Shown here piece by piece: positions 25,724 to 34,919 of a stretch of 64,000 nt of DNA. Numbering within the stretch: the first letter of the stretch is position 1; each line of letters opens with the position of its first letter. The notes under the pieces were generated by a model that did no database searches, was not told where the DNA came from, and was given only the letters and a program-made list of their open reading frames with translations. Made by a program: the position numbers and the translations under genes. Source of the stretch: Bremerella volcania (GTDB lineage: Bacteria; Planctomycetota; Planctomycetia; Pirellulales; Pirellulaceae); contig NZ_CP036289.1 in NCBI RefSeq assembly GCF_007748115.1, positions 6,324,001 to 6,388,000 of the forward strand, in the 5' to 3' direction.

Positions 25724-26275
25724 ATGAAGCTCGATTCGACAACTCGTTTCTGGCTGGCAAGTTTCGCGGTGGGAAGCGTCATGACGGCGTTTGCTATCGT
25801 TGGGTTGACGGTCGGACTTCAGCAACAGCAGCCTGCTCTCGAAATCCCGGTCAATGCCACGGCAAGTACCTGGAGCGAAACGATGTGCGCCGCAACCGGC
25901 CGCGTGGATGAAGAAGTGGAAGGCCTGTTTACGCTCGACTCGCTGACCGGCGACCTGCAGTGCTCGGTCTTGAATGGCCGCACGACGAAGTTTGCCGGCC
26001 TTTTCCGCACCAACGTGCTGCAAGACCTGGGCGTCGACGCCGCGAAGAAGCCGACGTACATGATCCTGACCGGTGCCGCCAGCTTCCCTGGCCAAGGGGG
26101 CAACACGCGTCCCGGCGACTGCGTGGTGTACGTCATCGACGCGACCACCGGCCGTTTCGTCGTGTATGGGGTGCCCTGGCAGCGAACGCTGGCCGCTCGT
26201 GGCGCACCGCAGCAGGGCGCTTTGATTCTGTTGGACTCCGGCACCGCGCGAAACGTCATGCTCCGCGAACCATAG
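25724..26275 (+). CDS. Hypothetical membrane-anchored protein
   Basis: A 183-residue protein with one N-terminal hydrophobic helix (residues 8-31, FWLASFAVGSVMTAF region), then an exported part: CAATGRVDEEVEGLFTLDSLTG, VLNGRTTKFAGLF and VVYVIDATTGRFVVYGVPW. The alternation of short beta strands suggests a beta-propeller-like or beta-sandwich fold, and LDSLTGDLQC resembles proteins conserved in planctomycetes, whose function is unknown. The ATG at 25724 has GAGG 9 bases upstream. An intrinsic terminator follows. Confidence 0.75.
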   Translation: MKLDSTTRFWLASFAVGSVMTAFAIVGLTVGLQQQQPALEIPVNATASTWSETMCAATGRVDEEVEGLFTLDSLTGDLQCSVLNGRTTKFAGLFRTNVLQDLGVDAAKKPTYMILTGAASFPGQGGNTRPGDCVVYVIDATTGRFVVYGVPWQRTLAARGAPQQGALILLDSGTARNVMLREP

Positions 26276-26305
26276 TCGGACGGATCGCCGCTCAGACATA
26301 CGATC

Positions 26306-26342
26306 GGGCCTGCTTCTCTCGGGAAGCGAGGCCCTTTCTTTT
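26306..26342 (+). terminator. Intrinsic terminator after the 25724 gene
   Basis: GGGCCT (26306-26311) pairs with AGGCCC (26329-26334), and inner CTTC pairs with GAAG; the T-rich run TTTCTTTT follows. It lies 30 bases after the stop codon and separates this gene from thiS. Confidence 0.75.
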
Positions 26343-26440
26343 GGATCTGGACGTCATTTCCGCCGGAAAACCCAACCTACGGCAAATCGTCCGGTTGTCG
26401 AGAGAAACCCTCCCGTCGTAAACTTGGGTAAGGTTCGACC

Positions 26441-26471
26441 CACGGCCCCGTGAGGCGGCTAGTGGGCCGTG
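26441..26471 (+). promoter_or_regulatory. Stem-loop in the thiS leader
   Basis: CACGGCCC (26441-26448) pairs perfectly with GGGCCGTG (26464-26471), 28 bases before the thiS ATG. The conserved TPP riboswitch core is not present, so this is not that element. It may be a leader structure or a small dispersed palindrome. Confidence 0.35.
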
Positions 26472-26498
26472 CCGCCTGATTTTCTGTCTGAGAGTTTC

Positions 26499-26699
26499 AT
26501 GAAAATACGTATTAACGAAGAGGAACGCGACGTCCCGGAAGGTGCCTCCGTGGCGGACGTCGTCGAGACTCTTTCGCTGAATCCCAAATTCATCGCCGTG
26601 GAAGTCAACCTGGAACTCATCCCGCGCGGCGAGCACGCAACCTATAAGTTGTCTGCTGGCGACCAGTTAGAAGTCGTGACCCTGGTAGGAGGTGGCTAA
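26499..26699 (+). CDS. thiS: Sulfur carrier protein ThiS
   Basis: A 66-residue ubiquitin-like sulfur carrier for thiamine thiazole synthesis. The sequence begins [18 protein letters not shown] and ends TLVGGG; the terminal Gly-Gly is adenylated by ThiF and thiocarboxylated. The ATG at 26499 gives the normal ThiS length. The stop codon TAA overlaps the thiG ATG by one base, so the two are translationally coupled. thiF and thiH/thiO are not nearby. Confidence 0.93.
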   Translation: MKIRINEEERDVPEGASVADVVETLSLNPKFIAVEVNLELIPRGEHATYKLSAGDQLEVVTLVGGG

Positions 26700-27541
26700 T
26701 GAGTCTTGTCCAGGCTAAGACCGACGATGCCCCTCTGGTGCTCGGAACGCACACGCTGCGCAGCCGCTTGATCGTCGGGACCGGCAAGTACGATACGCTC
26801 GAACTGATGCAGCAATCGCTCGAAGCTTCCGGCAGCGAGTGCGTCACCGTCGCCGTGCGTCGCGAAAAGCTGTACGACCCGACGGGTCGTAATCTCCTGG
26901 ACTACATCGATTTCCATCGCTACACGCTGCTGCCCAACACGGCCGGCTGCTACAACGCCCGCGATGCCGTCCGGACGGCTAAGCTCGGCCGAGAGATCCT
27001 GCTGGGGTTGGAGAACCCCGGTGCCGACTGGGTGAAGCTGGAAGTGCTGGCCGATACCAAGACGCTGCTGCCCGATCCGGTCGAGACGGTTCAGGCCTGC
27101 GAGCAGTTGGTCGAACTTGGCTTTCAGGTTCTGTGCTATACGACCGACGATCCGGTGATCGCCAAACGCTTAAAAGAAGTGGGCGCGACCGCCGTAATGC
27201 CGGCTGGCAGTCCAATTGGTTCGGGGCAGGGGATCTTGAATCCGAACAACATCCGCATCTGCCTGGAGTACCTCAAGGGAGAAGACCCCGACTACCCTGT
27301 GATCGTCGACGCTGGCGTCGGCACGGCCAGCGACGTGGCCTTCGCCATGGAACTGGGAGTCGATGGCGTGCTGCTCAACACGGCGATCGCCCACGCGAAG
27401 GATCCTGTGCGAATGGCTCACGCGATGCGGCATGCGACCGAGGCAGGGCGCCTGGCATTTCAGTCGGGGCGGATCCCTCGGCGGTTGTACGCTTCGGCCA
27501 GCAGCCCGGAAGATGGCGTCATCGGCCGCACGAGACACTAG
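26699..27541 (+). CDS. thiG: Thiazole synthase ThiG
   Basis: A 280-residue TIM-barrel enzyme that condenses 1-deoxy-D-xylulose 5-phosphate, dehydroglycine and ThiS-thiocarboxylate to the thiazole phosphate. Recognisable parts are [11 protein letters not shown] at the start, [30 protein letters not shown] with the Schiff-base lysine, [13 protein letters not shown], and the phosphate loop [12 protein letters not shown]. It is slightly longer than typical (about 255), with extra residues at both ends. It is coupled to thiS by a one-base overlap. Confidence 0.97.
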   Translation: MSLVQAKTDDAPLVLGTHTLRSRLIVGTGKYDTLELMQQSLEASGSECVTVAVRREKLYDPTGRNLLDYIDFHRYTLLPNTAGCYNARDAVRTAKLGREILLGLENPGADWVKLEVLADTKTLLPDPVETVQACEQLVELGFQVLCYTTDDPVIAKRLKEVGATAVMPAGSPIGSGQGILNPNNIRICLEYLKGEDPDYPVIVDAGVGTASDVAFAMELGVDGVLLNTAIAHAKDPVRMAHAMRHATEAGRLAFQSGRIPRRLYASASSPEDGVIGRTRH

Positions 27542-27601
27542 ATACTAAGAGCAGGAACACCACAGAGAAGGTTCCGTCCCCTAAAGGACCAGGCACATAC
27601 C

Positions 27602-28798
27602 ATGACGAAGCCGCACCCTAAGTTTGCCGCGGCACTTTCGGTTCAAGACACGACCGAAGCAGCGCTGGCGGAAGTCGTTAAAGAGGCGCTCGACGCGTTG
27701 GCCGCTCCGGTCGATCTGGCGATGGTCTTTGTTTCGCCCCATCACCTGCCATATGCCGATGTGGTGGCAAAAGAGCTCACGCGTCTTTTGGGAACGCAAA
27801 ACGTGATCGGCTGCACCGGCGAATCGATCATCGGCCAATCGCGCGAGGCGGAAGACACGCCTGCGATCAGCTTGTGGCTGGCTCACTTGCCGCAGACGAC
27901 CGTCTTACCGATGCACTTGGAATTCCAGCGCACGCCGGACGGGGGCTCGATCGTCGGTTGGTCGGACGAGCTACCGACCCAGTGGCCCCAGGATGCCTGC
28001 ACGTTGGCCTTGGCCGAGCCCTTCAGCTTTCCGGCCGATCTGCTATTGGAGCGTATTAACGAAGACCAGCCCGGCATCCCGGTGATTGGCGGGATCGCCA
28101 GCGCCAGCTATCAGCCCGGCGAAAATCGTTTGATCCTGGGAGATCGCACGTTTGATAGCGGCGGCATCTTGATTTACCTGCACGGCAACGTCCGCGTGCG
28201 AACGATCGTTTCGCAAGGGTGCCGACCGATCGGCGATCCGCTGATCATTACCAAGGCCGAGCGCAACGTCATTCACGAACTGGGCGGGATACCGGCGCTC
28301 AAGCAGTTGGAAGCGATCTACAAAACGCTACCCGTGACGGATCAGCAACTGGTCAGCCGCGGCCTGCACATCGGACGCGTCGTCGACGAATACCAATCGG
28401 ACCGCAGCCAAGGAGACTTCATCGTTCGCAACGTGGTGGGGATCGAGAAAGAATCAGGCTCGCTGATGATCGGCGACTACGTGAAGCCTGGTCAGACGGT
28501 GCAGTTCCACGTGCGCGACGAGTTCTCGGCTTCGGCGGAACTCAAGCAGCTGACCGCCGAGATCAAGAAGAGCGGGTCGTCGCCCACCTCGGTGCTGACG
28601 TTTACCTGCAATGGGCGCGGAACGAAGCTCTTCAGCGAACCGCATCACGATGCAACCTGCTTGAAGACCGCGTTCGGCACGATCCCCAACGCCGGCTTCT
28701 TCGCCGCCGGCGAAATCGGCCCAGTCGCTGGCAAGAACTTCCTACATGGCTTCACGGCCAGCGTAGCGGTAATGGAACCGCTGGAAGACGACACTTAA
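27602..28798 (+). CDS. FIST domain protein
   Basis: A 398-residue protein with FIST_N and FIST_C domains, predicted to bind small ligands such as amino acids in sensory pathways. Typical features are FVSPHHLPYADVVAKELTRLLG, NVIGCTGESIIG, GIPVIGGIAS, and the C-terminal TFTCNGRGTKLF and PNAGFFAAGEIGPVAGKNFLHG. It has no fused kinase or other output domain, so it is cytoplasmic. AAAGGACC lies upstream. It follows thiG by 60 bases and may be cotranscribed. Confidence 0.9.
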   Translation: MTKPHPKFAAALSVQDTTEAALAEVVKEALDALAAPVDLAMVFVSPHHLPYADVVAKELTRLLGTQNVIGCTGESIIGQSREAEDTPAISLWLAHLPQTTVLPMHLEFQRTPDGGSIVGWSDELPTQWPQDACTLALAEPFSFPADLLLERINEDQPGIPVIGGIASASYQPGENRLILGDRTFDSGGILIYLHGNVRVRTIVSQGCRPIGDPLIITKAERNVIHELGGIPALKQLEAIYKTLPVTDQQLVSRGLHIGRVVDEYQSDRSQGDFIVRNVVGIEKESGSLMIGDYVKPGQTVQFHVRDEFSASAELKQLTAEIKKSGSSPTSVLTFTCNGRGTKLFSEPHHDATCLKTAFGTIPNAGFFAAGEIGPVAGKNFLHGFTASVAVMEPLEDDT

Positions 28799-28830
28799 GA
28801 CGCAGGGTGATTTCCATGAATGGAAATTGC

Positions 28831-29268
28831 TTATAGTCCGCTGCGCTGGAGCATTTGCAGTTCCAGTTGCATTAGGCGCATCCGGTCTTGATGGAAGCGC
28901 TCCAGCAGCGACTTTTCTTCGATCAAATTCTTGAGGTTTTCTTCGGCTTGGACAAGTCCGACCTTGGTGAACTCTAACTGTCCGAAGAGGGGCGCCGAGT
29001 ATTTGAACTTGGTGAACTGCTCGTACTCGGCCAGCTGTCGCTCGTACGATTGGATCTGGGCCTTGGCGATGTTGATCTTCGAGTTGAGTAGCCGTCGCTG
29101 CAGCGGGTACTCTTGCCCCTGGTACAACTTGATCCGCAGGCGAGCGGCTTCGATCTCTGGGGATTCACCGGCCGGGCCCGCGGCCTGAACGATCAGACAG
29201 GCCACAAACAGCATCTTGGACAAGACAATCAAAACAGTCGGTATGCGTACCAAAAGACGGTAATTCAC
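28831..29268 (-). CDS. Secreted helical protein, unknown function
   Basis: A 145-residue protein: a hydrophobic N-terminus (IPTVLIVLSKMLFVACLIVQ) acts as signal or anchor, and the rest is almost all helix with coiled-coil character (YERQLAEYEQF, VQAEENLKNLIEEKSLLERF). No family recognised. The GTG at 29268 is preferred because GAGGAT lies 8 bases upstream; an ATG at 29295 in the same frame is possible. It is convergent with the FIST gene and divergent from the response regulator. Confidence 0.65.
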   Translation of the reverse strand: MNYRLLVRIPTVLIVLSKMLFVACLIVQAAGPAGESPEIEAARLRIKLYQGQEYPLQRRLLNSKINIAKAQIQSYERQLAEYEQFTKFKYSAPLFGQLEFTKVGLVQAEENLKNLIEEKSLLERFHQDRMRLMQLELQMLQRSGL

Positions 29269-29440
29269 GGCTGGGTATCCTCGGAAGCAAAGCATGGTAG
29301 ATACCTTCCAGCCTAATCACCCCGCGGGAAACCTCAACTAAGTTGCCTGCCTGGGCCGATATCAGCCGTTTCCGCGAATCGACTTGGCTTCTATAATCAC
29401 GGGATCGATTCGCGCATTCGGCAGTAAGTTGAGGAGAACC

Positions 29441-29881
29441 ATGGCGGACAGCTACAAGATTCTGATTGCCGACGACAATCAAGCCAATGTTGAACTCTTG
29501 GAGGCCTATTTGGCCGGCGTCGACTGCGAAACGGAAATCGCCGTCAACGGGCAAGACACGCTCGACAAAGTCGCCAGCTTCCAGCCTGATTTGATCTTGT
29601 TGGACGTGATGATGCCCAAGCTCAGCGGCTTCGAGGTTTGCAAGCAGTTGAAGGCCGATCCATCGACCAAAGGTATTATGATACTTATGGTTACGGCGCT
29701 TAACGAACTGGGCGACATCGAACGCGCCGTCGCAGCCGGGACCGACGATTTCCTCTCGAAACCGGTCAATCGCATCGAACTGACCAAGCGCGTCGAGAAC
29801 ATGCTGCGCCTAAAGAACGTGGAAAACGAGAACGAACGGCTTCGACAGTATATCGAGCAGATGGAAAACAGCCGCATCTAA
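29441..29881 (+). CDS. Single-domain response regulator with short helical tail
   Basis: A 146-residue receiver protein. The acidic pocket is Asp11-Asp12 (LIADDNQ), the phosphoacceptor is Asp55 (LILLDVMMPK), followed by the conserved Thr (MVTAL) and Lys (LSKPVNR). After the receiver comes only a short coiled coil (VENENERLRQYIEQME), with no output domain. It would pass its signal by protein contact, as CheY- or PleD-receiver-like proteins do. No histidine kinase is adjacent. Start from the AGGAGA Shine-Dalgarno sequence before 29441. Confidence 0.93.
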   Translation: MADSYKILIADDNQANVELLEAYLAGVDCETEIAVNGQDTLDKVASFQPDLILLDVMMPKLSGFEVCKQLKADPSTKGIMILMVTALNELGDIERAVAAGTDDFLSKPVNRIELTKRVENMLRLKNVENENERLRQYIEQMENSRI

Positions 29882-30320
29882 CCCCCCGGCGTTCTCGGCT
29901 TTTCCTGGCTCTACGATGTACTTGATATGGATTTTTTAGGCCCCGATCGCTTCATCCCCTCGGACCTATCGGCTGCTGACTTGCGACTCTTGCCTTGTTT
30001 CTGGGCCGCCTTGAGGGGTATCCTTAGAGAGTCCCTAAAGCGACAGCGTTGGATCGAATTCATGATCTCTCAGCCCCAACGGGGCGAAAGATAATAGCCA
30101 GGGGCATAGGCCCCTGGAACGCTTTCTACGAAGCGATAGCCCTGAAAGGGCGACAGAATCTTCCCCAAGCTAGAGGTTCTGTCACCCCGTTGGGGCTCAG
30201 ACTTTGTTGAGATTGCCTGTCCAGGGGCTCACGCCCCTGGCTATTATGTGTCGCCCCTTCAGGGCTTCGGATGGATTCATACCGGCGCTGTAGTACTTAG
30301 ATAATGGCGAGGAACGATCT
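29882..30320. other. Intergenic region with a long dispersed repeat
   Basis: No gene is seen in these 439 bases. About half is the repeat at 30072-30270. The remainder, 29882-30071, shows nothing assignable. Confidence 0.55.
30072..30270. repeat. Dispersed repeat, AGCCCCAACGGGGCG family, double inverted copy
   Basis: A forward unit (AGCCCCAACGGGGCGAAAG, ATAATAGCCAGGGGC) is followed by an inverted unit (CACCCCGTTGGGGCT, then CCAGGGGCTCACGCCCCTGG, CTATTATGTGTCGCCCC). The whole is thus a large inverted repeat of the element at 10292-10421. It ends 50 bases before the HEAT/TPR gene. Confidence 0.8.
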
Positions 30321-32279
30321 ATGCCTTGGAATGTACGGCTCGGCTTCCTGGTAGCTGCGGTCTGTGTAGTGATGCTCGGACCGTGGTCGGAAAGCACTGC
30401 CCATGCGCAGTCGGCGGCCGCCACCTCCCCTGAAAAAGTTCAGGCCCTGATCACCCAGCTCGGCGACCGCAACTTCACCGTTCGCGAACGCGCCCAGTCC
30501 GATCTGGCACGCATGGGAATCGCGGCCTTCGATCAGCTGTTCGGCGCGATGCGCGATCCCGATTTGGAGATTGCCCGCCGTGCGCAGTATCTCATCCGCA
30601 GTGTTGAAATCGAATGGACCCGGCCAGAGTTCTCGGACGAGGTCAATGCTTACCTCAATCGCTACGGCAACTTGAACGTCGACAATCGCCGCAGCCGCAT
30701 TGGCGAGCTGTCGCGTCTGCATACGATGGACGCGCTAAGCGCCCTGTGCCGGATCAGCCGCTACGACGTTTCGGAAGTCCTCTCGAAGGAAGCTGCCCTG
30801 GCCGCGGCCATTCAATTTCAAGGAGCCTCGGACGACGAGAAGCCGCAGATCATCGAGATCATCAGCGATCGGATCGGCGATAGTCCTCGCGTCGGTCCCA
30901 GTTGGCTGAAGGTCTTCCGCACCAGCTTGAACCAGCCTGGCGAGGCGATTGCCCAGTGGGAAGACCAGATCACCAATGAGATCGACCTGTTCACCACGCG
31001 GCCCGGGCTGACCAGTCAGCAGGTCGTGCTCGACCTGGTCCGCTGGGAAGTCGATCAGCTGCGTCAACAAGGCAAACAAGACGAAGCCTTGGCGGCGATG
31101 GAAGACGTCATTCGCATCAGTGCCAAGTTTTCCGAAAGCGAACTGTTGGACCTGACTACGTGGTTTTTGGATCGCAAAGGGCCTTCGGTGGTCGGACAAC
31201 TGGCCGAGTATCACGCCAAGAAGTCCCCGGCGCTCGACGGCATGCCGATTGGCGGCCCGTTTGGCGAGAACCCCTCGCTGTTGTATTTGCTCGCCGAATC
31301 GGAACTGGTGCAAGACAACATTGAAAAGGCCGAAGCGTACGCCAAGGCCGCGTTGAGCTTGGAGCCTGATTCGTACGACAGCCATTACCTGACCGCCCAG
31401 GCCCTTTCCGACCGCGGCACCTTCCGCTGGAGCCGTAGCGAGTACCAGTACGTCATCGACAGCTTCGACGACGTGCTGGAGCGCGAATCGATGTTGGCCC
31501 GCATGCAACTGGGCGAACTGGAGAACGACCTCGGCTACCCCGACAAAGCGGCCGATGTGATGTGGCCGTGGGTCGAAGCGGTCGAGAAGAAGTTCGGCCC
31601 GAACAACCCCCTCAATGCGGATCGCGACGAAGCGATCTCGCGGTTTCTGGCGCGTAGTTATTTGTTCCGTGCCACCGCCGCCGAGAAGCGGGGAGACCTG
31701 ACCGCGGCCAAGAAGGACCTCGACAAGGCGATCAAGTATTACGAAGACGAAGCGGACGTTCTGATCGCATCATACCGCGTCGGCCAGCAGGACGACATGT
31801 GGAAAGCCAAGGCCAAGGAACACATCGACCACACGATCGACTTCTACAAGCCGTTTGTCGAGAAGTTCCAGAAGCAGTACGAGATCTTCAAACAGAACAG
31901 CCGCGGCGACGACTTCATGGGAGCCCAAGGCTCGCAAATGGCCAACTACTGCAATCAATACGCCTGGCTCGTCTGCAACACGTACGGAGATTTCGATCAC
32001 GCGATCGAGGCGAGCGAACTTTCGCTGGAAATGGTGCCAGGCAACGGTGCTTACCTGGACACCCTGGCGCACTGTCATGCCGCGAAAAAAGACTGGGCTT
32101 CGGCGGTCAAGTATCAACGCATGGCGGCCATGCAGATCCCGCACTCCGGCATGATTCGCAAGAAGTACCACGAGTTCGCCAAGAAGTGCCAGGAAAACAA
32201 CATCGAATTCGAGGCCATCGAACTGCCTGACAGCCCTGACACGCACTTCCCTGAGTACAAGCAAGAGGGGAAGCTGTGA
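30321..32279 (+). CDS. Exported HEAT/TPR repeat protein
   Basis: A 652-residue protein with a Sec signal (residues 1-30, cleavage near AHAQS). The first part carries HEAT-like helices (VQALITQLGDRNFTVRERAQ, DPDLEIARRAQYLIRS), the C-terminal half TPR-like helices (NIEKAEAYAKAALSLEPDSYD, DFDHAIEASELSLEMVPGNG). It probably acts as a periplasmic scaffold; the partner is unknown. GAGGAA lies before the ATG. The last codon overlaps the GTG start of the DUF2752 gene, so the two are coupled. Confidence 0.85.
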   Translation: MPWNVRLGFLVAAVCVVMLGPWSESTAHAQSAAATSPEKVQALITQLGDRNFTVRERAQSDLARMGIAAFDQLFGAMRDPDLEIARRAQYLIRSVEIEWTRPEFSDEVNAYLNRYGNLNVDNRRSRIGELSRLHTMDALSALCRISRYDVSEVLSKEAALAAAIQFQGASDDEKPQIIEIISDRIGDSPRVGPSWLKVFRTSLNQPGEAIAQWEDQITNEIDLFTTRPGLTSQQVVLDLVRWEVDQLRQQGKQDEALAAMEDVIRISAKFSESELLDLTTWFLDRKGPSVVGQLAEYHAKKSPALDGMPIGGPFGENPSLLYLLAESELVQDNIEKAEAYAKAALSLEPDSYDSHYLTAQALSDRGTFRWSRSEYQYVIDSFDDVLERESMLARMQLGELENDLGYPDKAADVMWPWVEAVEKKFGPNNPLNADRDEAISRFLARSYLFRATAAEKRGDLTAAKKDLDKAIKYYEDEADVLIASYRVGQQDDMWKAKAKEHIDHTIDFYKPFVEKFQKQYEIFKQNSRGDDFMGAQGSQMANYCNQYAWLVCNTYGDFDHAIEASELSLEMVPGNGAYLDTLAHCHAAKKDWASAVKYQRMAAMQIPHSGMIRKKYHEFAKKCQENNIEFEAIELPDSPDTHFPEYKQEGKL

Positions 32280-32731
32280 GTTCTTCCCTCGTGATGCCGC
32301 TAGAGAGTGACGCCCCGCGGCCGAAGTGGACCTTCCACATCATCATGCTGAGCATCGCCGTGCTGGTGACGGCGCTGTCGTTTCTGCTCACTACCGACGG
32401 ACCGACCGACGTGGTCATCCCGTGGCTGAACATTGCGCTGCCGCCGACGTGCAGCATGCAGAACATGGCCGGCATCGATTGCCCCGGCTGCGGTCTGACG
32501 CGCAGCTTCATCTCGCTGGCGCACGGCCAACTGAGCGCGTCGCTGGCGTTCAACCCGGCCGGCATTCTGATCTTCGGCGTGGTCCTCTTTCAGATCCCCT
32601 ATCGCATCGCTCAACTATGGCGCTTGCGCCGCGGACTGCCGGCCTGGAACTTGAACATGGTGTCGCTTTGGATTTGGGCACCGATCGTCGTCGTGTTGAT
32701 GATGCAGTGGATCGGGAAGCTGGCGTCTTAA
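32276..32731 (+). CDS. DUF2752 membrane protein
   Basis: A 151-residue membrane protein of the DUF2752 family. The hallmark DCPGCGLTRSF, with its Cys pair, sits between membrane helices; helices are near residues 22-40, 90-108 and 125-145. Function is unknown; relatives are widespread. The GTG start at 32276 overlaps the preceding stop codon (GTGA), the classic translational coupling arrangement. It may work with the TPR protein. Confidence 0.88.
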   Translation: MSSSLVMPLESDAPRPKWTFHIIMLSIAVLVTALSFLLTTDGPTDVVIPWLNIALPPTCSMQNMAGIDCPGCGLTRSFISLAHGQLSASLAFNPAGILIFGVVLFQIPYRIAQLWRLRRGLPAWNLNMVSLWIWAPIVVVLMMQWIGKLAS

Positions 32732-32774
32732 TTTTTGAGTCAGCGAAATTCGTTGACGGCACATGCTTCTTCTT

Positions 32775-32804
32775 GTCCCCTCTCCCTCGCAGGGGCGAGG
32801 GGAC
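32775..32804. repeat. Palindromic dispersed repeat (GTCCCCTC family), fused-arm form
   Basis: GTCCCCTC at the left end and GAGGGGAC at the right end flank a CTCGC/GCGAG core. The 30-base palindrome lies 90 bases upstream of the hydrolase gene. Confidence 0.75.
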
Positions 32805-32894
32805 AGAACTCGGGGCGAGTTTCCCAAATCGATCGTTCTTTGTCACAATGAACTACGGTTAGACCATCGTGACTTCAACCTGCGGAGCAACTCC

Positions 32895-33695
32895 ATGGAC
32901 CATAAACTGCGAATCGGCGACACCTCGTTTCATGTTCGCACGGCAGGCCAGGGGAGTCCGCTGGTGCTGGTGCATGGCTTTCCGCTGGACCATCACATGT
33001 ACGACGCCGTGTTCGAGCCGCTGGCCGAGCAGCACCAGGTAATTGCCGTCGACCTGCGCGGCTTCGGCGAGAGTGATGGTTATCGCGAGATCGTTCCGAT
33101 GGAGATGTTCGCCGATGACGTCGCCGCGATTCTCGATGAGTTGGATATCGCAGAGCAAGTCACCTTCGCCGGGCTGAGCATGGGGGGCTATATCGCGTGG
33201 CAGATGTGGCAGCGGCATCGCGATCGATTGAGCCGCATGATCCTGCTCGACACGCGGGCCATCGCCGACGACGAGGTGCAAGCCCGGGCTCGTCGCATGG
33301 CCGCCGAGGCGGTCCTTTCGGCTGGCATGAGTGACGTGCCGGTGAACATGCTGCCCAAGCTTCTTTCGGAAAATACCCGCCATGAAAAGCCGGAAGTGGC
33401 CAAGGCTCTGACTGAAATGATCTTGCGGCAAGATCCCCGCGGCGTAGCCGCCGCCCAGCGCGGCATGGCCCAAAGGCCGAATGTGGAAAGTTGGCTGCCG
33501 GAGATCAACATTCCCACGCTGGTCATCAGCGGCGAGCACGACGTGATCAGCCCACCGGATGAAATGAAAGGATTCGCCGCCCAAATCCCAGGTGCCCAGT
33601 TCGTCGAGATTCCCGCCGCGGGACACATGGTTCCCATGGAAAACCCCGAGGCGATGTGCGAAGCCGTGCTACCGTTCTGCCGAGATTTGGAGTGA
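32895..33695 (+). CDS. Alpha/beta hydrolase
   Basis: A 266-residue alpha/beta-hydrolase fold enzyme. It has the oxyanion loop HGFP at 27-30, the nucleophile elbow GLSMGG with Ser95, the acid in SGEHDVISPP, and the histidine in AAGHMVPMENP. No signal peptide, so cytoplasmic. The family includes esterases and haloperoxidase-like or pimeloyl-carrier esterases, and the substrate cannot be told. The ATG at 32895 has GCGGAG upstream; the frame opens earlier but through the repeat, without a start signal. Confidence 0.9.
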   Translation: MDHKLRIGDTSFHVRTAGQGSPLVLVHGFPLDHHMYDAVFEPLAEQHQVIAVDLRGFGESDGYREIVPMEMFADDVAAILDELDIAEQVTFAGLSMGGYIAWQMWQRHRDRLSRMILLDTRAIADDEVQARARRMAAEAVLSAGMSDVPVNMLPKLLSENTRHEKPEVAKALTEMILRQDPRGVAAAQRGMAQRPNVESWLPEINIPTLVISGEHDVISPPDEMKGFAAQIPGAQFVEIPAAGHMVPMENPEAMCEAVLPFCRDLE

Positions 33696-33698
33696 CGA

Positions 33699-33828
33699 GG
33701 GGTGGCCCAGAGAGCATCTCTGGGTCGGCATCGCCGACAAGCGGCTCAGGCATGGAGCTGGTTGAAGGTGGAATCGTTCTATCTAAGACAAACCTGATGC
33801 ACTAGCCGCTTGTGGCCTGCGGCCACCC
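33699..33828. repeat. Dispersed repeat, GGGTGGCC family, intact copy
   Basis: The 130-base element starts GGGGTGGCCCAGAGAGC, contains an internal CATCTCTGGGT palindrome, GGCATCGCC and AAGCGGCTCA, and ends GCCTGCGGCCACCC. Terminal GGGTGGCC and GGCCACCC are inverted. A truncated copy is at 13071-13173, and the same ends flank the IS110 element. It lies between convergent genes. Confidence 0.75.
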
Positions 33829-33839
33829 GTGGAAGCGGC

Positions 33840-34379
33840 TTACCCTGGCAAACGGAAATACGTTTCCGTTTTGACGATGGCCTGGTCGTCGGGAAAGGTG
33901 TGAAACGCTTGGATGAAGACGCTACGGTTGCGTGTCTCGGCGTTCATGTAGCTGACGGCCCCCATGTTCATTCGGCCGCTGGAATCGAATTCATGCACGA
34001 GCCCAACCTTGCGATCGTCGTTGCAAAGTTCGCGTTGGCACATCCGGAAAAGCTTGGTCGAAACGCCTTCCAATTGAAACGTCGTTTGATAGCGAATGCC
34101 GTGGCACTCGAATTGATCGCTGCGTCGTCCCTTGATTTGATAGGCCATGATCCGCCGCTTGGTCGGCAGTTCTTGATGAGCCGAGGTGCAAACTTCGGTC
34201 AGCGTGAGCCCTTCGTGCCGCCAGGTGAGAACATGGCCGCAGTTGGTGATATCCATCTTCAGAGTGTACCCTCCCCGCTGGACCGTTCGCGTTTGAAACG
34301 CTTCGAACAGTTCGGGGTGAAGTGGCCTCGTGTAAAGCTGAAAGGCCAGCTCAGCAACTCTGGGACGGATCGAAAGCAA
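33840..34379 (-). CDS. DUF2617-like protein
   Basis: A 179-residue protein whose start (MLSIRPRVAELAFQLYTRPL, then HPELFEAF) matches my recollection of the DUF2617 family, found mainly in planctomycetes. There is no signal peptide; the rest is mixed alpha/beta with several Cys but no metal pattern. Function unknown. The TTG start at 34379 is chosen because AAGGAG lies 7 bases upstream on the reverse strand. Confidence 0.7.
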   Translation of the reverse strand: MLSIRPRVAELAFQLYTRPLHPELFEAFQTRTVQRGGYTLKMDITNCGHVLTWRHEGLTLTEVCTSAHQELPTKRRIMAYQIKGRRSDQFECHGIRYQTTFQLEGVSTKLFRMCQRELCNDDRKVGLVHEFDSSGRMNMGAVSYMNAETRNRSVFIQAFHTFPDDQAIVKTETYFRLPG

Positions 34380-34919
34380 TGAAAACTCCTTCTCAGTTTA
34401 AGGCGGCGAGATCCTCCTGATCTCGATGACGTACCGCTGCGAGCATTTGCCGCTCGTCTTTTGCAAGCTTAGTTCGCGTCGGCGTCCTTGATTATAAACA
34501 GGCCACAATTTCCCGAGGAATACTGTTTTCCGGTCTGTCTGAATTTGATTATTTACCGGATGAAATTTTTCGCAAGGACTTGACTTTTAAGTCGCCGTAG
34601 GCGAACGAGGGGGCAAGTGTTTAGTAAGAATCAATTCCTGTCCCCTCGCCCCTGCGGGGAGAGGGGACAAGATTCTTTGAGACTGAAAACTCTCTGCCCT
34701 AGTTTGACGAATTCTCGTCAGGCGTGAAATGTCAACTTTTTTGCCACGATCTTCCTTGCTTGCTTGCTATCGGAACGCGCGCTTTCCGCTTAGAATACAA
34801 GTTTACCGAATTCACCGATTTCGCGACCCTGATTGCACTTGCGCTGCTTTCCGCGCCCCAGGCAGACTAACGCAATCCCCAGGGGAAGCACTTTCACCAG
34901 CGGCTCTTTCGAAGCGACT
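34380..34919. other. Intergenic region upstream of glnE
   Basis: 540 bases between the divergent DUF2617-like and glnE genes. It is A/T-richer than its surroundings and contains one palindromic repeat at 34640-34668. No gene or recognised regulatory site is seen; a nitrogen-related operator cannot be identified. Confidence 0.5.
34640..34668. repeat. Palindromic dispersed repeat (GTCCCCTC family), fused-arm form
   Basis: GTCCCCTCGCCCC on the left mirrors GGGGAGAGGGGAC on the right around a TGC loop, with one mismatch pair. It is the same family as 297-327 and 32775-32804. Confidence 0.75.

Noticed and set aside
26306-26498. TPP riboswitch ahead of thiS-thiG
   Set aside because: A CTGAGAG sequence is present near 26489, but the conserved ACCTGAT and TAATACC-type core of the TPP aptamer is missing. 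Only a terminator and a simple hairpin are seen.
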